From Gammaproteobacteria bacterium (lineage in GTDB: Bacteria > Pseudomonadota > Gammaproteobacteria > SZUA-152), in assembly GCA_029882975.1 (NCBI GenBank), contig JAOUJW010000009.1, forward strand, positions 1-64,000: a stretch of DNA of 64,000 bases. Reading direction: 5' to 3'. The translations under genes were made by a program, and so were the position numbers. Under the pieces are notes generated by a model. The model saw only the letters and a program-made list of their open reading frames with translations, ran no database searches and was not told the origin of the DNA. Shown in pieces: positions 46,299 through 56,111 of the stretch. Numbering within the stretch: the stretch's first letter is position 1; the number at the start of each line of letters is the position of its first letter.

Positions 46299-46485
46299 TC
46301 CACTGCCCAATCGGCTACCCAGGGACGGCCTGAAAAATAACTCCCTGAATTTTCCCCGGTATTTGCCGCTAATTTATGGAGCCTCGAATTATTTCACCGA
46401 GCCTCTGATTGATTCCTGAATGGGCAGAGATGCTGCAGGCATCAGAGGCCCTGGATGAGGTGCCTAATTCAGTTCATGGACGAAA
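46299..46485. repeat. intergenic inverted repeats
   Basis: GCCTCTGAT (46401-46409) and ATCAGAGGC form a nine-base perfect inverted repeat about 40 bases apart, and CAGGGA/TCCCTG lies upstream. The CCTCTGAT core matches the end of the element at 6173-6307, so it may be a decayed copy or a structured leader of the CheW-LysM gene. Confidence 0.4.
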
Positions 46486-46491
46486 TTGCAA

Positions 46492-48144
46492 ATGCCGGCT
46501 TTGGATCAACAAAATGCCCTGCTTTTATTTCGGGTAGCCTCCGTGTATTGCTGCGTGGGTACCGGCAGCGTGTCTTATTTAGTGCAAAACAGCCACAGCG
46601 TCCATGCCAAAACTGTCCGCATTAACAACAAGTTCACTAAAATCATCGATCTAAATCATTGCTTTGGGTTTCCGGCAAAAACCACGGGGCAAATGGAACC
46701 CATTATCGTCACAGCCTTGAAAAACGGCTATTTTGGATTTTGGGTTGATCAAATACTGGAAGTGGTACAAATACCTGCCAAAGGCTGGGAAAATTTGTCT
46801 TCTCATTTCAATAACACGCCGTTTCGTCGCTCTCTAATGCTGCATAACCTAATCTATCTGGATGTGGACCTGGAGACTTTGAGTACCGGAATCCGCTTAG
46901 CGACCCCTATTATTAAGTTACTGAGCCAGGCACCCGGCAACACCGCAAATCTAAAACGGTTGCCTTCCATTAGCAATATAGCTCGCCCAGACCCACAACC
47001 CGCTCTGCCGCAAACCACAGCAACAAGCACGGCCACAATCACTAGCACTGGTACTGGCACAACGGCCACCAACACATCTATGAGTTCCACCGTGACGGAT
47101 AAAACCCAGGCCATAGCATCGGACTCAATGCCAAAAAAAACCACCGCGCCCACCTCACCCTCGCCTTTACCGCAGCCGAGTCGTTGCCGTACGCAATATA
47201 GAAAACCGGCCGCAACGAGACAAAATGCTTGGATACCCGGAAACCTGAGCATTCCTTCCAAAACCAATAAATCGGTATTACCGGATTGGAGCGGTCCGGG
47301 GCAATCCAGTCCCGTGGATGGCGCTGACGGTACCGCGCGACACAGACGCACGGAAGTACTGAGCACAATATGGCACAACCGCGAAATGCCCACCGGCTTG
47401 AATCCAATCCAAAGCAACGCCTGCGCCCGCTCCAGCAACAGCAACAGCAATGCGGCATCAACCCCGTCGTTTTGGTTTCCCCTGCTGTTGCTGGGAAGTG
47501 TATTGTGTTTCAGCGCTATCTTCGCCGTTATCTGGTTTAAGTCCCGCGAAAAACCGACGACAGAGGCCTCGGTTAGAACCCTATCCGCGCGGGTCCTGCC
47601 CGTTCAGATTCCGGAAAATGAAAAGGAACACGGTGAAGTGAGCAAGGATGAAAAAGGTTATACCATCACCATCCACACTCATGAATCTTTGGAGCAATTT
47701 AGCCCCCCGACAAAGACATTAACCGCGGCACCGGAGCTGCTTGCCGACTCTAAGGGCTCAACAGCAACCGAAACCAACGGCACCCACACGACAGCGGACC
47801 TGGCAAACAATAAACATCCACCACACCAATATCCACTGATGCAGAAAAATCGCACTTTTAGTACATTGGAAATAGAAGTTACCCACCCATTGGCCGTTTC
47901 GACTGAACCCAAGGTCTCATCACAAAAAACAAAAATCCGTATGGGGACCAACCGGCGGGAATTTATTCATATCGTGGTAAAAGGCGATACCCTTTGGGAT
48001 ATTGCCCGCCGGTATGTGCGTAATCCTTGGTTATATCCGGAGCTGGCAAAACTCAGCCGGATCAAGAACCCCCATTTAATCTACCCGGGAGATCAGGTGC
48101 GTATTGTTGTCATCAAGCAGGATCGGCGCATGAAACACCGCTGA
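46492..48144 (+). CDS. CheW-like domain fused to a LysM domain
   Basis: ATG 46492 is preferred over a TTG six bases upstream. Residues about 1-140 form a CheW-like domain (FTKIIDLNHCFGFP, GFWVDQILEVVQIP). A long Thr/Ser/Pro linker follows. A single membrane segment (WFPLLLLGSVLCFSAIFAVIWF) lies near residue 330. A C-terminal LysM domain holds VVKGDTLWDIARRYV and LIYPGDQVRIV. CheW couples chemoreceptors to CheA in the cytoplasm, and LysM binds peptidoglycan in the periplasm, so this protein could link the wall and a chemosensory array. Confidence 0.75.
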   Translation: MPALDQQNALLLFRVASVYCCVGTGSVSYLVQNSHSVHAKTVRINNKFTKIIDLNHCFGFPAKTTGQMEPIIVTALKNGYFGFWVDQILEVVQIPAKGWENLSSHFNNTPFRRSLMLHNLIYLDVDLETLSTGIRLATPIIKLLSQAPGNTANLKRLPSISNIARPDPQPALPQTTATSTATITSTGTGTTATNTSMSSTVTDKTQAIASDSMPKKTTAPTSPSPLPQPSRCRTQYRKPAATRQNAWIPGNLSIPSKTNKSVLPDWSGPGQSSPVDGADGTARHRRTEVLSTIWHNREMPTGLNPIQSNACARSSNSNSNAASTPSFWFPLLLLGSVLCFSAIFAVIWFKSREKPTTEASVRTLSARVLPVQIPENEKEHGEVSKDEKGYTITIHTHESLEQFSPPTKTLTAAPELLADSKGSTATETNGTHTTADLANNKHPPHQYPLMQKNRTFSTLEIEVTHPLAVSTEPKVSSQKTKIRMGTNRREFIHIVVKGDTLWDIARRYVRNPWLYPELAKLSRIKNPHLIYPGDQVRIVVIKQDRRMKHR

Positions 48145-48175
48145 ATGGCTTGAGCGTTTCCAGGAAGCGATGAAT

Positions 48176-49627
48176 CTATTGCTTCATACACCGAATGCGT
48201 TGATCCAGTTCCTGCATATCACGCTGCATTTCGTCACTAAAAATTTCGTAACGGTTACCACCGCCGTGTTTAGCTTTATACATGGCCAAGTCCGCTTCCA
48301 GCATAAATTCCTCGCTGGTTTGCACTCTACCGGGGTAATAGCTGATCCCGATGCTACAACCGATGTGCACATCGCGACTGTAAATTTGGTAAGTTTGCTG
48401 TAGCGCGTACAGTATTTTCTTTGCGGGTAGCTCTGCTGCACACCCGTCACTGATATCGTCCAGAATAACAGCGAATTCGTCGTCTCCCAAACGCGCTACC
48501 GAATCGCTCTGACGCACACACTGTTTAATACGCTCCGCAGCCAACATCAACAGTTTATCTCCCACCCGTCGACCCAGGCCCTCATTAACCCGCCGAAAAC
48601 CATCTATGTCTATAAAAATCAACACCGCCGTACAGTCATTGCGTTCCGCCCGCTGCATAGAATGCGCTAGTCGATCCAGGAAAATCGAACGGGTGAGCAA
48701 CCCTGTCAGGGGATCGTATTGTAAAGGTTCGACATTTTGGTACAGTCGCGCGCCCAAAAACAGGGACCACAGGGTTTCCCCTTTGGACGTAGCGCTGCTT
48801 ACTGTTGCGGCCACGGTTAAGGTATCCCCACTACGGGTGCAAACGGACAAATCGTAAGTGGCACCCTGCTCACCGAACAACTTTAAGACCGTGGATTCCG
48901 GCGCCATACCGACGGGCTCAGCCAACACGTCAAATATATTCAACCCGATCAAAGTACCGGACGGATACCGTAGCAGTGTGTGCACGGATCTCCCGGCGTT
49001 ACGTATTTCACCCACCTCGTCAAACACCAGTGTATTGTCGGCTTTATCGCTTTCATTAGCCGTTAAATCCAAATGTTTTTGCTCCCCACGCTCCCAAAGG
49101 AAGGATAAAGCAAACAAAAACACAGCAATAACGCTAATGTATACCAGCAGTAATATATTGGCCAACCGGGTAATCCCACGGATGTCCTCTAACAATACAC
49201 GGCGGTCAAAGGTTATGTGCAACACGGAGCGATCCCGGTTTTGTATAAGCACATTGACTTCAAAGGTATTGGTAGTATTCACTCCAGGTTTAAGAAAATG
49301 AAAACTATCTTCCCCAGCTTCCACTAAACGCACGGAAACCACATCATCTTGCAACAAAACTCTTCTCATTAAAGACTGAAGTTGTTGCGGACGATCGGAT
49401 GGGATGTTCTCAACCAGCAGGCCGATCGTACCGGCGCGAGTCTGAGCGTGTTGCGAAAATTGGTAGTCTTGGGCCTGTTTAACCATACCCAACAATACGG
49501 AATACAGAAATAACCCCAAAACCAGGTGCAAACCGAAAAGGCCCAGTACCACCCGTGTTCTAAGCTTGTTTGGAATGAACTCGCCGGTTTTGCGCCAAAT
49601 CACTATAAAAAAACCTGTTCCGCTCAA
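48176..49627 (-). CDS. membrane GGDEF-domain protein, 483 aa
   Basis: Two membrane segments (about residues 25-48 and 155-178) enclose a periplasmic sensor region, followed by a PAS-like portion and a GGDEF domain with FIDIDGFRRVNEGLG and active-site LGDDEFAV. The site reads GDDEF rather than GGDEF, a variant still found in some active cyclases. It probably makes cyclic di-GMP. Convergent with the CheW-LysM gene. Confidence 0.88.
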   Translation of the reverse strand: MSGTGFFIVIWRKTGEFIPNKLRTRVVLGLFGLHLVLGLFLYSVLLGMVKQAQDYQFSQHAQTRAGTIGLLVENIPSDRPQQLQSLMRRVLLQDDVVSVRLVEAGEDSFHFLKPGVNTTNTFEVNVLIQNRDRSVLHITFDRRVLLEDIRGITRLANILLLVYISVIAVFLFALSFLWERGEQKHLDLTANESDKADNTLVFDEVGEIRNAGRSVHTLLRYPSGTLIGLNIFDVLAEPVGMAPESTVLKLFGEQGATYDLSVCTRSGDTLTVAATVSSATSKGETLWSLFLGARLYQNVEPLQYDPLTGLLTRSIFLDRLAHSMQRAERNDCTAVLIFIDIDGFRRVNEGLGRRVGDKLLMLAAERIKQCVRQSDSVARLGDDEFAVILDDISDGCAAELPAKKILYALQQTYQIYSRDVHIGCSIGISYYPGRVQTSEEFMLEADLAMYKAKHGGGNRYEIFSDEMQRDMQELDQRIRCMKQ

Positions 49628-49799
49628 GAAACACCCGCCTTTTTGTTAAAAGCAGGTCCTGTTTATAGTTCGGCAGATGCGGCGCAATGTTGATAGCAAA
49701 GACAGAAAATTGTGGACTGTACCAGACAAGTTAACGGTTTTTTGACATAAGCCCCCAGCAGCACCCCCACCCTGGAGGCGCATACCGGCACCCAGCGGA

Positions 49800-50288
49800 T
49801 TACTTCCGTCCGGGTGAGTAAAAATAGTTGGCGAATGTTGTGATATCCTTGCTCACCCGACGAAACAGGTGATCCAGGCTGACAATAGCATGCTCTGCCA
49901 GATTAACAGCAATATAAGGATGCTCGACCCGCAAGCGCTTATACATGGCGCGGGATAACCGCAACATGCGCGTGTCATTTTTTGCCGCCCTTAGACGCAC
50001 CGTACGTGGGCGTCGATCAAAAAAGGACATTTCCCCCAACAGCTCTCCTTCCTTGACTCTGGCAACTTCGTTTTCCTTGCCTTCATCATCGCGATACAAA
50101 CCGATCTCACCGCTAATGACAAAAAACAAGGCTTCTCCCACCTCTCCGATCTCCGCGACCACATCCCCTTTATTAAACGTCACCGTTTCCGTATAGTCGA
50201 TCAAAGTCTGCACTTCATTGATAGTGAGTGACTCGCAAAGATACTGCTGATTCAAAAACTGAGTCAGTTCAACTCTCTCTTCAGCCAT
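49800..50288 (-). CDS. cyclic-nucleotide-binding-domain protein
   Basis: ATG 50288 is chosen over an upstream in-frame start because the domain begins there; the product is 162 aa. A cNMP-binding domain runs through FNKGDVVAEIGEVGEALFFVISGEIGLY and a phosphate-cassette-like GELLGEMSFFDRRPRTVRL. No DNA-binding HTH follows, so it is a stand-alone regulatory or membrane-linked sensor domain, not a Crp-type activator. Confidence 0.85.
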   Translation of the reverse strand: MAEERVELTQFLNQQYLCESLTINEVQTLIDYTETVTFNKGDVVAEIGEVGEALFFVISGEIGLYRDDEGKENEVARVKEGELLGEMSFFDRRPRTVRLRAAKNDTRMLRLSRAMYKRLRVEHPYIAVNLAEHAIVSLDHLFRRVSKDITTFANYFYSPGRK

Positions 50289-50551
50289 GCAAAAATACTC
50301 CTTGATTTGTTCGTTTTTTCTAAAACTGATCGTACCATAAAGCAGCAATACACCTAGCGAATTTTACTGAGCACGATAAATAATTTCAGATATTTGCCTT
50401 TAAAAGACGATTTGGATAGGCTTTGGAGTTGGTTTATGCGAAACTTCGCCGGATGTGGGCCGTCAGAACGTTATACGGGAACTCACTTGGGAAAAACCCC
50501 CACGGAGTCATTCTAAGGAATCCAAAGATAAAGACCTAGAGGTTTGAATAA

Positions 50552-51181
50552 ATGACCAGCACTACAAAATCTATTTTGATGCTATTGTCGCTATGCCTGC
50601 TGATCCCAGGTGTTGTAATGGCAGCCAATTACAAAGAAAGCATTCATTATCAACGCATCGTACCCCCCCAACCCACGACAACCGCGGACAAAGTCGAGGT
50701 GGTGGAAATGTTCTGGTACGGCTGCCCCCATTGCAACAGCCTGGAGCCCTATGTGGAGCGTTGGTTGAAACGTATTCCGAAAAACGCGGAATTTGTACGT
50801 ATCCCAGCCATTTTCCGGCCCGAATGGGAATTGCATGCTCGCGCTTTTTACACCGCAGAAATTCTGGGTGTGTTGGAAAAAACCCATTCTGCCATGTTTG
50901 AAGCTTTACATAGCCAAAAACGCCGCCTGCGAACCGACGAGGAAATTATGGAATTCTTCGCCGAACAAGGTGTTAAGCAAGGTGATTTTAAGCGTGTATT
51001 CCGTTCCTTTGCCGTGGAAGCCAAAATTCGCCGCGCCAAAGATCTGAGTCAACGCTACGGTATCGAGGGAGTTCCGGCTTTGATCGTCAACGGCAAATAC
51101 CGCACCGGTGCCCGAATGGCCGGCGGTAACGCAAATATTTTCAAAGTCGTTAACCATTTGGTTGAAAAAGAATCAAAATAG
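50552..51181 (+). CDS. dsbA: thiol:disulfide interchange protein DsbA
   Basis: A periplasmic dithiol oxidase: signal peptide, then thioredoxin fold with active site GCPHC (Cys58, Cys61) and a cis-Pro in GVPALIVNGKY near residue 170. The helical insertion between them fits DsbA. It introduces disulfides into exported proteins. ATG 50552 follows a weak ribosome-binding site. Confidence 0.94.
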   Translation: MTSTTKSILMLLSLCLLIPGVVMAANYKESIHYQRIVPPQPTTTADKVEVVEMFWYGCPHCNSLEPYVERWLKRIPKNAEFVRIPAIFRPEWELHARAFYTAEILGVLEKTHSAMFEALHSQKRRLRTDEEIMEFFAEQGVKQGDFKRVFRSFAVEAKIRRAKDLSQRYGIEGVPALIVNGKYRTGARMAGGNANIFKVVNHLVEKESK

Positions 51182-51191
51182 AGCAGTCACC

Positions 51192-52823
51192 ATGAAGGCC
51201 TCCGAGCTGTTTATCAAGTGCCTTGAGCAGGAAGGCACAAAGTACATATTCGGCATACCGGGGGAGGAAAACCTGGATGTGATGGATTCATTGTTGGATT
51301 CATCCATTCAATTTGTCACCACCCGGCACGAACAGGGCGCTGCTTTTATGGCAGATGTCTATGGCCGCATCACCGGCAAAGCCGGCGTCTGTATGGCTAC
51401 ATTGGGCCCCGGAGCCACCAATCTGATCACCGGCGTGGCTGACGCCAATATGGATCATGCCCCTTTGGTCGCCATTGCCGGCCAGGCGGACACCCACCGA
51501 TTACACAAAGAATCCCACCAAGTTTTGGATTTGGAAGAGATTTTTCGACCTATCACCAAGTACTCGTCGCGTATTTTGGCTCCGGAAATTATTCCGGAGG
51601 TGGTTCGCAAAGCCTTTAAACTGGCACAAACCGAGAAAATGGGAGCCTGTTTTGTCGAGTTTCCTGAAAATATCGCCAAAATGACACTGGACAGCGAACC
51701 CCTGCCCATCAAGCAACCCAGTTTGTCAGAGCCGCCGTTGGAACGCGTGCAAAAGGCAGCTCAAATTCTCTCGGAAGCGAAGCAACCCATTATATTGGCA
51801 GGCAATGGGGTAATTCGTACCGGTGCCTGGGAACAGTTAGCGGATTTTGCCGGTAAGCTCAATATTCCTGTGTGCAATACCTTTATGGCAAAGGGTGTGG
51901 TTCCTTTTAAACACCCCATGGCTTTGGGCAGTGCCGGTTTGCAATCACAGGATTACATCAATTTCGGCTTTGCCAAAGCGGATGTGATCGTATGCGTGGG
52001 TTACGACCTGGTCGAATATCACCCTCATTTATGGCACCCCAGTCGGGATCGGCAAATCATTCATATTGATACGGTTTCTGCAGAAGTGGACGCCAGCTAT
52101 CCGGTTGCCGTGGGCGTGGTTGGGGATATTCGTCATTCTTTAAATCGGATTGCGGAACTTACCAAGCCCCAGCAAAGTCATACCTTAAGACCGCTTCGAG
52201 AAGCTCTCATCGACGAGATGCGATCCCACCGTAATGATTCGAGCTTTCCACTGAAACCTCAAAAAATCATTTGGGATTTACGAACCGCCATGGACATGGA
52301 TGACATCGTCATTTGCGATGTTGGCGCTCACAAAATGTGGATGGCGCGGATGTTCCGTTGTGAACACCCCAATACCTGTATAATTTCCAATGGATTTGCC
52401 AGCATGGGAATCGCCGTACCTGGCGCTATTTCTGCAAAACTGGCCAAACCGGAGAGAGCAGTTGTCGCGGTTACGGGTGATGCAGGTTTTCTGATGAACT
52501 CACAGGAAATTGAAACCGCGTTGCGTTTAGAAGTGGCTATAGTTATTTTAATATGGAATGATTCCGGATACGGATTGATAGAGTGGAAACAAATGAACCA
52601 GTTTGGGCGACCGGCTTATGTTTCCTTTAACAATCCGGATTTTGTCACTTATGCCCAATCTTTTGGCGCAAAAGGGTACAGAATCACACATTCCGACGAA
52701 TTAATGCCTGTTTTAAAGCAAGCCTTGTCCGATAACACTGTAAGTATCATTGATTGCCCAGTTGATTACAGTGAAAATCTGAGGCTTACGGAGAAATTGG
52801 GGGAAATGATTTCTCCTTTTTAG
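51192..52823 (+). CDS. acetolactate synthase-like TPP enzyme
   Basis: ATG 51192, eleven bases after dsbA, starts a 543-aa enzyme. Motifs: FGIPGEENLDVMDSLL at the start, catalytic-type Glu in TRHEQGAAFMADVYGR, then ATLGPGATNLITG, and the TPP-binding GDAGFLMNSQEIETALR...NDSGYGLI (GDA..N type). It matches the catabolic acetolactate synthase large-subunit class. It would condense pyruvate; other TPP reactions cannot be excluded. Followed by an EEP-family gene. Confidence 0.85.
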   Translation: MKASELFIKCLEQEGTKYIFGIPGEENLDVMDSLLDSSIQFVTTRHEQGAAFMADVYGRITGKAGVCMATLGPGATNLITGVADANMDHAPLVAIAGQADTHRLHKESHQVLDLEEIFRPITKYSSRILAPEIIPEVVRKAFKLAQTEKMGACFVEFPENIAKMTLDSEPLPIKQPSLSEPPLERVQKAAQILSEAKQPIILAGNGVIRTGAWEQLADFAGKLNIPVCNTFMAKGVVPFKHPMALGSAGLQSQDYINFGFAKADVIVCVGYDLVEYHPHLWHPSRDRQIIHIDTVSAEVDASYPVAVGVVGDIRHSLNRIAELTKPQQSHTLRPLREALIDEMRSHRNDSSFPLKPQKIIWDLRTAMDMDDIVICDVGAHKMWMARMFRCEHPNTCIISNGFASMGIAVPGAISAKLAKPERAVVAVTGDAGFLMNSQEIETALRLEVAIVILIWNDSGYGLIEWKQMNQFGRPAYVSFNNPDFVTYAQSFGAKGYRITHSDELMPVLKQALSDNTVSIIDCPVDYSENLRLTEKLGEMISPF

Positions 52824-52838
52824 TAAGGGGTGGTATAT

Positions 52839-53618
52839 ATGACGCAAGTAACTGATTTGAGACAACGGGTTCGCCTGCTCAGTTACAATATACAAGTGGG
52901 TATGGCATCCGTAGCGCCTTCCCATTATCTCACTGGGTGTTGGAAACACTTGTTACCACACGCACAACTCTATGAAAACCTTCATCGTATTGCAGATGCC
53001 ATCAACAACTTTGATATTGTGGCATTACAAGAGGTCGATGCCGGCAGTTTACGCAGTAGTTTTATTAACCAGATCCAGTTCTTAGCCAATAGAGGGGGCT
53101 TTCCCTACTGGTACCACCAAATCAACCGGGAAATCGGCATCCTCACCAAACACAGCAACGGTGTGCTGAGTAAATACCAGCCCCTTGAGGTGGATGACTA
53201 TAAACTGCCTGGTCGCATCCCCGGACGCGGCGCCATGGTGGTCCGTTATGGCAATCCCCATGACCCCTTGGTGCTGATCACCCTACATCTGGCCTTGGGC
53301 AAACGCACCCGAAAACGTCAGCTGGAGTTTGTCAGTGAAATCGTCAATTGCTACGATCATGTAGTGGTTATGGGTGACATGAACTGCCAACCGGGAAGCG
53401 CTGAAATGAACTACCTGTTGGAAACCACCAACCTGGTAGATCCGGAACACGGCTTAAAAACTTTCCCCAGCTGGAAACCCTCGCGACGGCTTGACCATAT
53501 CCTGGCCTCTCCTTCCCTGGAAATACACGATGTACATGTATTGGATCACGTGCTTTCTGACCATTTGCCCATTGCCATGGAGCTCAGCTTACCGGCAGAC
53601 ATGATGTTGGCAGCCTAA
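52839..53618 (+). CDS. endonuclease/exonuclease/phosphatase-family protein
   Basis: ATG 52839 follows AAGGGGTGG and is preferred over a GTG nine bases upstream. The 259-aa product has the EEP fold motifs LLSYNIQVGMA, ALQEVDAG, GDMNCQPGS and LDHILASPSL...SDHLPIAMEL (catalytic His/Asp). It cleaves phosphodiesters or phosphate esters; substrate unknown. Near-overlapping with the preceding TPP-enzyme gene. Confidence 0.9.
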   Translation: MTQVTDLRQRVRLLSYNIQVGMASVAPSHYLTGCWKHLLPHAQLYENLHRIADAINNFDIVALQEVDAGSLRSSFINQIQFLANRGGFPYWYHQINREIGILTKHSNGVLSKYQPLEVDDYKLPGRIPGRGAMVVRYGNPHDPLVLITLHLALGKRTRKRQLEFVSEIVNCYDHVVVMGDMNCQPGSAEMNYLLETTNLVDPEHGLKTFPSWKPSRRLDHILASPSLEIHDVHVLDHVLSDHLPIAMELSLPADMMLAA

Positions 53619-53739
53619 ACGCGGCCAACATCACAGCTTTACATTTCTGTTTCATTTAACCACTTAATCCTGCTGAACCATTGGCCGCTAGTGCTCGAGT
53701 ACGGGTGCGAACTGCGCAGAAAATCAGGGATCGGTTTAC

Positions 53740-55473
53740 ATGGAATCAGACTGGAAACAAAAGTATCTGGACAGCCTTGACCAGTTGGAACAAAAGGAAA
53801 AACACTGGGAAAGCATCGAAACCCTGTTGTGCCTGGGTATCAACCGCGTCGCCCTGGCAGCGGAAGGTGTTGACAGCGCTCTGGATAAACAACTGGAGCA
53901 TTTACGCAAAACGATACGTTCCGGAAAAAACTATTCCGGGTTAGAGGACATCGTCGAGTCTATCTCCAAAACCCTGAAACGCCTGGACACCCAAAAAGAC
54001 GAACACAGCAACCATCCCATGGCCGCCTGGGAACGATTGCTGGATAAGCTGCAAATTCCAAAATCCCAAAGCAAAGCACTGAAACAACTGCGCAAGAACC
54101 TTAACAAAGCCAACCCGGAAGACACAGACAGTATCGTTCAAAACGTTGCGACGCTCATCAACACCCTGCTACCGGCAACGCCCGAAACCGAAACCAGCGC
54201 AGGTTTTTTTGACCGGTTCCGCAACAAAGACGCCGCAGATAAAGAGCCCTCAGCGCAGAGAGAGCCTTCAGCGAATAAAGAGCCCTCAGCCCAGAGAGAG
54301 CCTTCAGCGAATAAAGAGCCTTCAGCCCAGAGAGAGCCTTCAGCGAATAAAGAGCCTTCAGCGAGCACGGACCCCCTCCCCTCGGCCAGCGCCACACCCA
54401 ACGGAACTTTCGCCCAACCACGCAACGAAACGGCAGTGATCAGCCAGTTCGGTTTAAAATTGATCGAGTATCTGGACTTTCCTGAGGAGATCAACGAAAA
54501 GGTGTTACAGCTTCGCGATCGCCTCAGCAACAATGCTATTGGTGGAAAACACGAAGTTTTGAGTGCCTTAGCCAATTTGCTCACCGTAGCTCGCTTGCAC
54601 CTGGAACGGGAAAAATCCGACTTGCAGAGTTTTCTACACAGCCTGAATGAAAACCTACAGGATATTTACGCTAATATTTCCGGCGCAGAAACGGCACAAC
54701 AAACCAGTGCCGGAAACAACAAAAAATTCGGTGTTTCTATGCAAAACCATATGCAGGCCATGGAACACTCGGTACAAACCGCGTCGGAACTGGAGTCACT
54801 GAAATCCGGAATACAAACCCAACTGCACGCCATCCGCAAAAATCTGCATGTCCACATGGAAGAGGAATCACGCACTCAACAAGCGCTGGCCCGCGCATTA
54901 AAACAAACCACGGCTCAGCTGCGCAACATGGAGCAGGAAACCCAGTTACTCAAGGAACGCTTATACCAAGAACACCAGCAAGCCATACAAGACCCGCTGA
55001 CCGGGCTGCACAACCGCTTGGCCTATGAAGAACACATAGATCAAGAGTATCACCGCTGGAATCGTTACCGGCAACCCTTGGTAATCATGGTAGTGGATAT
55101 CGATTTTTTTAAAAAAATCAATGATACCTACGGCCACCGCGCCGGCGACAAGGCACTACGGCTCATAGCCGGGAATTTGCAGTCCAAACTACGCCAGACC
55201 GATTTCCTGGCTCGCTACGGCGGTGAGGAATTTGTGGTATTGATGCCACAAACTCATCTGGAAGCGGCCTTAATCGCTGCTAACAAACTGCGCACCGCGG
55301 TACAAAGCTGCGAATTCCATTACCAATCCCAACGGGTACAAATCACGATTTCCTGCGGATTGACCGAGTTTGAGGGTGATGACACTATTGAAACGGCATT
55401 CCAACGTGCCGATAAAGCCTTGTATCAAGCCAAGCAAAACGGCCGTAATCGCTGCGAAGCCATTGCACGTTAA
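53740..55473 (+). CDS. diguanylate cyclase with repeat linker, 577 aa
   Basis: A helical N-terminal part (about 165 residues) is followed by a linker of three 12-residue KEPSAQREPSAN repeats encoded by 36-bp DNA repeats. A coiled-coil region then precedes a canonical GGDEF domain: DPLTGLHNRLAYEEH, VVDIDFFKKINDTYGH and active-site GGEEF. An RxxD inhibitory site (RQTD) lies five residues before it. It should make cyclic di-GMP and be product-inhibited. No membrane segment. Confidence 0.88.
   Translation: MESDWKQKYLDSLDQLEQKEKHWESIETLLCLGINRVALAAEGVDSALDKQLEHLRKTIRSGKNYSGLEDIVESISKTLKRLDTQKDEHSNHPMAAWERLLDKLQIPKSQSKALKQLRKNLNKANPEDTDSIVQNVATLINTLLPATPETETSAGFFDRFRNKDAADKEPSAQREPSANKEPSAQREPSANKEPSAQREPSANKEPSASTDPLPSASATPNGTFAQPRNETAVISQFGLKLIEYLDFPEEINEKVLQLRDRLSNNAIGGKHEVLSALANLLTVARLHLEREKSDLQSFLHSLNENLQDIYANISGAETAQQTSAGNNKKFGVSMQNHMQAMEHSVQTASELESLKSGIQTQLHAIRKNLHVHMEEESRTQQALARALKQTTAQLRNMEQETQLLKERLYQEHQQAIQDPLTGLHNRLAYEEHIDQEYHRWNRYRQPLVIMVVDIDFFKKINDTYGHRAGDKALRLIAGNLQSKLRQTDFLARYGGEEFVVLMPQTHLEAALIAANKLRTAVQSCEFHYQSQRVQITISCGLTEFEGDDTIETAFQRADKALYQAKQNGRNRCEAIAR
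54241..54363 (+). repeat. 36-bp tandem repeat within the diguanylate cyclase gene
   Basis: Three units (54241-54276, 54277-54312, 54313-54348) plus a partial fourth, with a few base differences. Each encodes KEPSAQREPSAN. Copy number can vary by slippage, altering linker length. Confidence 0.85.
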
Positions 55474-55529
55474 GCCGCATTTCGTACAATACATACTCCA
55501 GTTCAAAGGCGTACAGCCTTGGGTATATC

Positions 55530-55952
55530 ATGCCGAAACATAATGCCAACAAGACCGGTAAAGCCCCCACCGCACTGACACGGTTACGTATCGACAAATG
55601 GCTCTGGGCGGCCCGGTTTTACAAAACCCGATCTTTGGCCAGCGAAGCCATTAAAGGTGGAAAAATCCACCACCAGGGCGACCGCGCCAAACCCAGCAAG
55701 GAGCTGGTGGTGGGCGACGAACTGACAATAAAACAAGGCTATACTGAGAAAACGGTGATCGTGCTTGCCTTATCGGATAAACGCGGTCCGGCACCACAAG
55801 CCGCGTTGTTGTACCGGGAAACGCCCGAAAGCATCCAGAAAAGGGAGAACTTCAAGACGGTTGTCAAAACCCAACCGGCATACCGTGATACGGGCAGCGG
55901 CCGTCCCACCAAACGCGAACGTCGTAAGATTATTCAGTTCACCCGCTCCTGA
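55530..55952 (+). CDS. S4-domain heat-shock protein Hsp15
   Basis: A 140-aa RNA-binding protein. The S4 motif LRIDKWLWAARFYKTRSLASEAI (near residues 19-40) and KVVVGDELTIKQG-type strand fit Hsp15, which rescues stalled 50S subunits carrying nascent chains. The C-terminal basic extension (RPTKRERRK) is typical. Stands between the cyclase and ubiA. Confidence 0.88.
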   Translation: MPKHNANKTGKAPTALTRLRIDKWLWAARFYKTRSLASEAIKGGKIHHQGDRAKPSKELVVGDELTIKQGYTEKTVIVLALSDKRGPAPQAALLYRETPESIQKRENFKTVVKTQPAYRDTGSGRPTKRERRKIIQFTRS

Positions 55953-56111
55953 TCCCGTCTCTTCGACAAAACAGGAAATCTGCGACGAATTGGAAAAATA
56001 GTGCGCACATCGCAAGCAATTCCTTTTTCACTGCATTATGATGAGGTTATAGAATTCATGCCTGGACAAGGCGCACTGGAAAATTAAGCTTAGCAAAAGT
56101 AATATTTAAAC

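Noticed and set aside
54241-54363. 36-bp repeats considered as a CRISPR array
   Set aside because: Repeats are directly adjacent without spacers and lie inside a coding frame.
54138-54584. 148-codon minus-strand frame with AEGSL repeats
   Set aside because: It is the antisense of the repeat-bearing linker and N-terminus of the diguanylate cyclase.
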